Shown: positions 59,461 to 64,000 of the stretch, one piece after another
Layout: the number at the start of each line of letters is the position of its first letter
Position numbering within the stretch: position 1 is the first letter of the stretch
Assembly: GCA_002794775.1 (NCBI GenBank)
Contig: NBAY01000011.1
Coordinates: 806,001 to 870,000, forward strand
DNA length: 64,000 bases
Reading direction: 5' to 3'
Source: Porodaedalea pini
Lineage: Eukaryota; Basidiomycota; Agaricomycetes; Hymenochaetales; Hymenochaetaceae
Made by a program: the position numbers and the translations under genes
Notes under the pieces: generated by a model
The model's input: only the letters and a program-made list of their open reading frames with translations
What the model was told of the DNA's origin: nothing
The model's database searches: none

Positions 59461-62400
59461 GGTTGGGCGTCCCGACCAACCATGATCGCGGTCGTCAGGC
59501 TCGGTGTCGACGAAGAGTGGACGGAGTCGTTGACGAGGGATGTCGAGTTTCCGAGGTGCACCGGGATGTTTGAGGTAGAACTCAGCGATCGCCTCCTTCG
59601 CGTTCTCGCCGAAGTCCGTCTCAGGCTGCCAAGTAGGTTCATTGTAGCCGACCCACTTGACAAGGTACTGTAGTTTCCTTCGGTGCAGACGTGAGTCTAA
59701 GACTTCCTCGAGTTCGTACTCCTCCTCGTTGTCGACGATGTCTGGCGGCGGCGGCGGCAGTTGCTTCTGGCTTTCAAAGGACGGTTCGACGGCGGGTTTC
59801 AACAGGGCTTCGTTGAAGACAGGGTGGACCTTTTTCCATCGCTTCAGGAGTTTGAGCTTGTACGCACTCGCTCCTACCTTGTCGACGACGTCAAAGGGGC
59901 CGTACCATTTGTCTGCGAGTTTCTTCGTCGGCGAGTCTGTACTGATGTTTCGCCCGTCAAGGAAGACCTTGTCTCCAGCCTTGTACTCCACCGAAGCTCC
60001 TGCTGTCCGGTCATGGTATCGCTTCATGTCCTCTGCTGCCTTGACTAGGTTGTCCTTAGCAACGCGATGAGTCTCCTTGATGTGCTTTGCGAATTCTTCC
60101 GCTGACATGTTAGCAGATGAGGTTCGCATCGTGTCGAAGCTCAAGGGGTGACATCCTGTGTTCGCGTAGAAGGGGGACATCTTCGTTGCTGAGTGTTCAC
60201 GGTTGTTGTATGCGAACTCTGCGAGGGGGAGCCAGTCCTTCCAGTCCGATTGCCGATGGTTAACGAAGAGTCGAAGGTACTGTTCGAGCTCTTGGTTAAC
60301 GCGTTCCGTTTGACCATCCGTCTGTGGATGGTACGCTGTCGACGGGTTGCCTTCAATGTGCAGAAGTTTGTACAACTCCTTCATCATCGACGCATCGAAC
60401 TGCGTGCCTCGGTCATGGATGATCTTCTTTGGTAGGCCATGGAGGCGGAAGACGTGGTCGCGGTACAGCTGGGCCATGCCTTCTGCTGACAGCCTCGTCG
60501 TCATCGGGATCGCGTGCATCTGCTTCGAGAACCTATCCACGAAGACGCAGATCGCGTTGTGTCCCTTGGAGTCCGGGAGCTCTCCGATTAGGTCGACCGT
60601 AACAATTTCCCAGGGTCCTTCAGGGACAGTGTTTGGATGGAGCGGTCTAGACCTCGACGTTCTTAAGGCTTTCGTCCGTTGACAACGGTCGCATCCTCGG
60701 ACGTATGCTCGGACGTCGGAGAACATCGATGCCCACCAGAAATCGCGACGGACGAGCTCTACTGTCTTCGACGCTCCCGGATGACCAGCCAGAACCGAGT
60801 CGTGGCACTCCCGCAACACGGCCTCCTTTATTGTCGATGGAACATACACCTTGCCTTTCATTCGCCACAACTCGGCGACCTCCACCAAACCCGTAGGCCT
60901 CTCCGACTCGTCCTGCGCCCTCTGCACTTCACCCACTCGTTCCATCACCTCGTCGCGCGATGTCCGCACCACTCCACGGTTCAACCACTTATCCTTGATG
61001 AACACGACCCCATTGTTGTCATCCTTCCCCTGATCATAGCCCGCCATGCGCGATAGTAGGTCTGCCTTGCCCATCGTCTTGCCCGACTTGTGTTCGAGGT
61101 GGAAGTCGAATTCTTCAAGTTCAGTCCGCCAGCGAGCTTGGCGATAGCTCAGCTTCTGCGCCGACCTGAAGTAGGTGAGGTTGGCGTGGTCGGACCAGAT
61201 TTCAATCTTGTGGCGAGCGCCAAGGAGGTATTGCCGCCACTCCTTGAGCGCCGAAACGATCGCGAGCATCTCCTTGTCGTAGATCTCGTAGTTTCGTTCT
61301 GCCGGTTCAAGTGCCTCTGACCTGTAGGCGATCACCCTCCACTTCCCTTCCTGCTTCTGCAACAACACACCACCGAGTGCAAAGTTCGACGAGTCCGCTT
61401 CTACGCAGAAGGGGCCCTCATCATTGGCGATGGCTAGGACTGGAGGTGAGCAGAGACGTTGTCTCAGCTCCTCGAACACTTCCTGCTGTTCGGTCTCCCA
61501 TACCCAGTCCTTCTTGCCCGTTAACAACGTCAACGGTCGGACCACCTTGCTGTAGTCCTTAATAAACCGTCTCAGCCAGTTTCCCATGCCGAGGAACTGT
61601 TGCAGCTCCTTGAGGTTCCGTGGGACTGGCCAGTTCGCAATCGCCTCTGTCTTTGCCGGGTCAGCCCTGATCTCGCCATTGCCGATGATGTGGCCGAGGT
61701 ATTTGACGACCTTGGCGTCAAACTCGCACTTCTCCGGCTTCAGGTACAGGCCATTTTCTCGGAGGATCTGGAGTACGCGCCTCGACGTGTCGATATGCTC
61801 CTCAATGGTTTCCGAGAGGATCAGGATGTCGTCGAGGTATACGATGATCAAGTTCGCATAGATTAGGTCCTTAAAGATGTGGTTGACAAAGGCCTGGAAT
61901 GTGGCCGGCGCGTTGCAAAGACCAAAAAACATGACCGTCGGTTCGAAGAGGCCCATGTTCGTGCGAAACGCCGCCTTCCATTCGTCACCCTCACAGATCC
62001 GGATATTGTAGTACCCCCAGCGAAGGTCAAGCTTAGTGATGTACTTCGCTTTCTTGACCTTGTCGACGAGTTCGTCAATGAGAGGGAGGGGATACTTGTT
62101 CTTGATCGTACCGTCATTGAGCTTACGGTAATCCTGGATCGGGCGTAGCGATTTGTCGGCCTTCTTAATGAAGAAGAAGGGCGATGCCATGGGCGATATC
62201 GACCGTCGAATGCGACCCGGCTTCAGATTTTCATCAAGGAAGTCCTTGAGTGACTGCTGCTCAGTTGGCGTGAGCGGGTAGATCTTACAGTCGCTCGGTT
62301 TGAAGTCGGGCTTCAAGTCGATGACATGGTCCCAGGGTCGGTGTTCCAGCAGCTTCTCGAAACCTTTTTCGCTGAAAACGTCGGCGTAGTCGTTGAGGTA

Positions 62401-63090
62401 TGCGGGCCAGGACGCCTTGTCCATTCGCATCTCACTCACCCTCCTCATCTGCTCCACCACCTTCTTCACCTTGCCTAGGTCCTCCACCGGCTCTCTCTCT
62501 ATCGCACATTCTTCTGGACAGCGGGTGAATTCGATCAAACCCGTTTTCCAGTCGACTTCCGGATTGTGACGTCGAAGCCAGTCGTATCCTAGGAAGATGT
62601 TTGACGACGCTAGGGACGTTACCGTGAGGACGATCCTCTCTTGGTGACGGCTGATCATGAGCTCGATGTCAACGTACTCCTCGATCAATCCGGCCTCATT
62701 GTGCGTGCCATCGGTGTTGAGCACCGCGAGGGGTCGAATGTAGCGTTTCGTTTCCAACCCGTACCTCTCGACGAACCTGACGTCGATGCAGGATCCCGTG
62801 CATCCCGAATCCACAAGGGCATGTGCATCTACCTCTCTCGCCTCACCCGCTATTTCATGCTCAACGGTCAGGAGAAGGTCCAGCTGGCGTCCGCCAGTTC
62901 CTCTCATGAACAGTTGCTCGTACTCTTCATCTTTGTTCACACCGGTGGGGACTTCGTAATCGGGAAAACCATCGACGTCGTTTGCATCTATGTATTGTAC
63001 AGACGGTTGGTTATATTTTAGCGAATCCGGATTCGAAGTCCCTTGTTCTTCTCGGTCAGTCGCCCCGATGGCTACGCCTGACCACTCGCA
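59446..63090 (-). CDS. pol: Gypsy pol: protease, RT, RNase H, integrase, chromodomain
   Basis: The frame is open from the gag overlap (63090) to a stop at 59446, about 1214 codons, with no ATG before the protease, so it needs frameshift translation from gag. Domains in order: aspartic protease (HALVDSGCTGSCIDVRF), reverse transcriptase (LRPIQDYRKLNDGTIKNKYP, ITKLDLRWGYYNIRI, IIVYLDDILILS), RNase H (FCVEADSSNFALGGVLL, YDKEMLAIVSALKEWR), integrase zinc finger (ECHDSVLAGHP, GCDRCQRTK) and core (VTVDLIGELP, IIHDRGTQFDASMMKELYKL, HIEGNPSTAYHPQTDGQTER), and a C-terminal chromodomain (YELEEVLDSRLHRRKLQYLV, KWVGYNEPTWQPE). The chromodomain targets integration to methylated-histone chromatin in related elements. 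No stop or frame break anywhere. Confidence 0.94.
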   Translation of the reverse strand, partial: CEWSGVAIGATDREEQGTSNPDSLKYNQPSVQYIDANDVDGFPDYEVPTGVNKDEEYEQLFMRGTGGRQLDLLLTVEHEIAGEAREVDAHALVDSGCTGSCIDVRFVERYGLETKRYIRPLAVLNTDGTHNEAGLIEEYVDIELMISRHQERIVLTVTSLASSNIFLGYDWLRRHNPEVDWKTGLIEFTRCPEECAIEREPVEDLGKVKKVVEQMRRVSEMRMDKASWPAYLNDYADVFSEKGFEKLLEHRPWDHVIDLKPDFKPSDCKIYPLTPTEQQSLKDFLDENLKPGRIRRSISPMASPFFFIKKADKSLRPIQDYRKLNDGTIKNKYPLPLIDELVDKVKKAKYITKLDLRWGYYNIRICEGDEWKAAFRTNMGLFEPTVMFFGLCNAPATFQAFVNHIFKDLIYANLIIVYLDDILILSETIEEHIDTSRRVLQILRENGLYLKPEKCEFDAKVVKYLGHIIGNGEIRADPAKTEAIANWPVPRNLKELQQFLGMGNWLRRFIKDYSKVVRPLTLLTGKKDWVWETEQQEVFEELRQRLCSPPVLAIANDEGPFCVEADSSNFALGGVLLQKQEGKWRVIAYRSEALEPAERNYEIYDKEMLAIVSALKEWRQYLLGARHKIEIWSDHANLTYFRSAQKLSYRQARWRTELEEFDFHLEHKSGKTMGKADLLSRMAGYDQGKDDNNGVVFIKDKWLNRGVVRTSRDEVMERVGEVQRAQDESERPTGLVEVAELWRMKGKVYVPSTIKEAVLRECHDSVLAGHPGASKTVELVRRDFWWASMFSDVRAYVRGCDRCQRTKALRTSRSRPLHPNTVPEGPWEIVTVDLIGELPDSKGHNAICVFVDRFSKQMHAIPMTTRLSAEGMAQLYRDHVFRLHGLPKKIIHDRGTQFDASMMKELYKLLHIEGNPSTAYHPQTDGQTERVNQELEQYLRLFVNHRQSDWKDWLPLAEFAYNNREHSATKMSPFYANTGCHPLSFDTMRTSSANMSAEEFAKHIKETHRVAKDNLVKAAEDMKRYHDRTAGASVEYKAGDKVFLDGRNISTDSPTKKLADKWYGPFDVVDKVGASAYKLKLLKRWKKVHPVFNEALLKPAVEPSFESQKQLPPPPPDIVDNEEEYELEEVLDSRLHRRKLQYLVKWVGYNEPTWQPETDFGENAKEAIAEFYLKHPGAPRKLDIPRQRLRPLFVDTEPDDRDHGWSGRPTLKGG

Positions 63091-63096
63091 AAACCC
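63054..63096 (-). promoter_or_regulatory. Programmed -1 ribosomal frameshift signal at the gag-pol overlap
   Basis: In the gag frame the codons CAG GGT TTT form the slippery heptamer G GGT TTT at 63096-63090, of the X XXY YYZ type. After a 6-nt spacer (63089-63084) comes a perfect 6-bp stem, GGTCAG (63083-63078) with CTGACC (63059-63054), closing an 18-nt loop that spans the gag stop at 63072. The pol frame is -1 relative to gag and is open from just before the heptamer onward. Slip site, spacer length, stem and frame relation all agree. Confidence 0.75.
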
Positions 63097-64000
63097 TGCG
63101 AGTCGACGACCTCTTCGTTATTGTCTTCTTCCTCCACATAGTCCTCCACCGTCGACCTTCGAGTGTCCACGACTTCCTCGAATGCTGACTCCTTCATCGC
63201 GCCGAGCTCGTCAGCGATGAGGCGGCGCTCGCCCGGTGCCATCAGTTCCAACATACGCTGGATGATCAGCTTCGCCTGCGGACATTTGTCCTTAAAGTGC
63301 CCCAGTCCGCCGCAAATCCAGCATGCGCGCTTTCGTTGCGCCTCATTCATCGAGACGTCCATCGGTTGGCCGGCACCTCCGAAAGTGATGCCCGTCGCGT
63401 CACGCTTATCGGCGTGCGGGGCTGCTACCTGTCGGCGTGCAGGAGGCCCTTGTTGGGGCGTCGGACGGGGCGTGAACGGCAATGTACGACCTCGTTGGAT
63501 GGCGCGAATCTGCTGTTCGCCCCGATCGATCTCGATGGCCTTCTTTTTCCATGCCTCATACGTTGTTGGCACGGGCGTCGACCTCAACACGCCGCGGACC
63601 ACCTCGATGTTCATCGCACGTTGCAAGCGATCACAAATGACGCCTTCGTCCTTCAGCTCTGCTGCCTTGATGATCACGTCGAGGTCCTGGAAGAACTGGT
63701 CGGCGGAGAGGTCCTTCTGGATCTTGTCTCGGAACTTCTTCAGCGCCTTCTCCTTCCTGTTCGGATCATCGAAGGAGGCATCCAGTCGTTCCTGGAACTT
63801 GGCCCAGTCGTCCGTAAAGCTCACGACGCCATTCGTTGTGAATTCCTGGACGTAGTTTTGTGCCCACGTCGACGCGTTGCCACCCTTGAGGTAAGAGAGG
63901 GCGACATAGATCTTGCTCGATGACGAGGGATACCTCGTGGGGTTCGCTGAGACAAAGAGTAGGACTTCGCGCTTGAAGTCGAGGTAGTCATCGCCGCCAG
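63072..64000 (-). CDS. gag: Gypsy gag, partial (start beyond the window)
   Basis: The frame is open from the right edge to a TAG at 63072. The edge reads YLDFKREVLLFVSANPTRYP and SKIYVALSYLKGGNASTWAQ, the capsid-like part of retrotransposon gag (DDWAKFQERLDASFDDPN, KFRDKIQKDLSADQFFQDLD). A CCHC zinc knuckle, CWICGGLGHFKDKC, follows a basic, Pro-rich linker, and an acidic tail (YVEEEDNNEEVVDSQGF) ends the protein. The protein forms the virus-like particle shell and packages element RNA. An internal frame starting at a GTG near 63824 is not a real start. Confidence 0.9.
   Translation of the reverse strand, partial: GGDDYLDFKREVLLFVSANPTRYPSSSSKIYVALSYLKGGNASTWAQNYVQEFTTNGVVSFTDDWAKFQERLDASFDDPNRKEKALKKFRDKIQKDLSADQFFQDLDVIIKAAELKDEGVICDRLQRAMNIEVVRGVLRSTPVPTTYEAWKKKAIEIDRGEQQIRAIQRGRTLPFTPRPTPQQGPPARRQVAAPHADKRDATGITFGGAGQPMDVSMNEAQRKRACWICGGLGHFKDKCPQAKLIIQRMLELMAPGERRLIADELGAMKESAFEEVVDTRRSTVEDYVEEEDNNEEVVDSQGFASGQA

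Larger units (their letters stand above)
59033..64000 (-). mobile_element. Ty3/gypsy chromovirus LTR retrotransposon (runs off the right edge)
   Basis: 3' LTR (59033-59445), an uninterrupted pol and most of gag are in the window; the 5' LTR, primer-binding site and gag start lie beyond 64000. Gene order gag-protease-RT-RNase H-integrase-chromodomain marks it as a chromovirus of the Ty3/gypsy group. All catalytic motifs are intact over 1200 codons, so the copy is probably young. It abuts a LINE remnant on the left. Confidence 0.93.

Noticed and set aside
63072..63824. Frame with an apparent start at 63824 as the beginning of gag
   Set aside because: The first codon is GTG, and the same frame continues open to the window edge with capsid-like protein text, so gag starts beyond the window.

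Overview
The window is nuclear DNA of a filamentous basidiomycete, most likely an agaricomycete. The reasons are dense small introns (about 45-80 nt, GT-AG), divergent and convergent gene pairs a few hundred bases apart, and families typical of Agaricomycotina: BTB/POZ paralogues, DUF6699, a Git3/cAMP-receptor-like GPCR and glyoxal oxidase. The glyoxal oxidase hints at a wood or litter decayer; the species cannot be named from this sequence.

Layout. 1-4.2 kb: a tandem row of three BTB/POZ genes on the minus strand, the third decayed. 4.7-8.3 kb: a divergent housekeeping pair, mitochondrial methionyl-tRNA synthetase (-) and TMA22/DENR (+), sharing a 174-bp promoter. 8.7-12 kb: two minus-strand genes of unknown function, one DUF6699. 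13.4-21.9 kb: four plus-strand genes, namely an ER FKBP isomerase, an NKAP-family splicing protein, a long disordered protein ending in an Hsp20-like domain, and an AFG1-type mitochondrial ATPase. 22.1-22.7 kb: a 622-bp MITE with perfect 29-bp terminal inverted repeats and TA target duplication. 23.1-28.5 kb: a fungal GPCR (+) convergent with a Zn2Cys6 transcription factor (-). 28.5-31.6 kb: gene-poor. 31.6-38 kb: glyoxal oxidase (+), a protein kinase (+) and a GPI-type cupredoxin-like secreted protein (-). 40.3-43.7 kb: SQS1 (R3H and G-patch). 44-50.6 kb: an uncharacterised nuclear-looking protein (-) and a second Zn2Cys6 factor (+). 50.7-53.5 kb: an unusual crotonase/acyl-CoA-ligase fusion (-). 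54.4-57.3 kb: SEY1, the ER-fusion GTPase (-). 57.5-64 kb: a LINE 3' remnant abutting a Ty3/gypsy chromovirus that runs off the right edge.

The host genes do not form a pathway or an obvious metabolite cluster. The strongest observations are four: a -1 ribosomal frameshift signal (slippery heptamer, 6-nt spacer, perfect 6-bp stem) joining gag and pol of the retrotransposon; the crotonase-CoA-ligase fusion, with both catalytic glutamates kept; the intact MITE; and a set of single-base frame breaks at or near short G/C runs in three otherwise healthy genes, which look like sequence under-calls rather than biology.

Intron-exon structures were worked out by hand from splice motifs and protein continuity. 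Where exon lengths sum to a multiple of three (BTB1, BTB2, MSM1, TMA22, the 154-aa protein, FKBP, NKAP, Hsp20-like, AFG1, GPCR, kinase) the models are firm; the two transcription factors and some internal junctions elsewhere are approximate.
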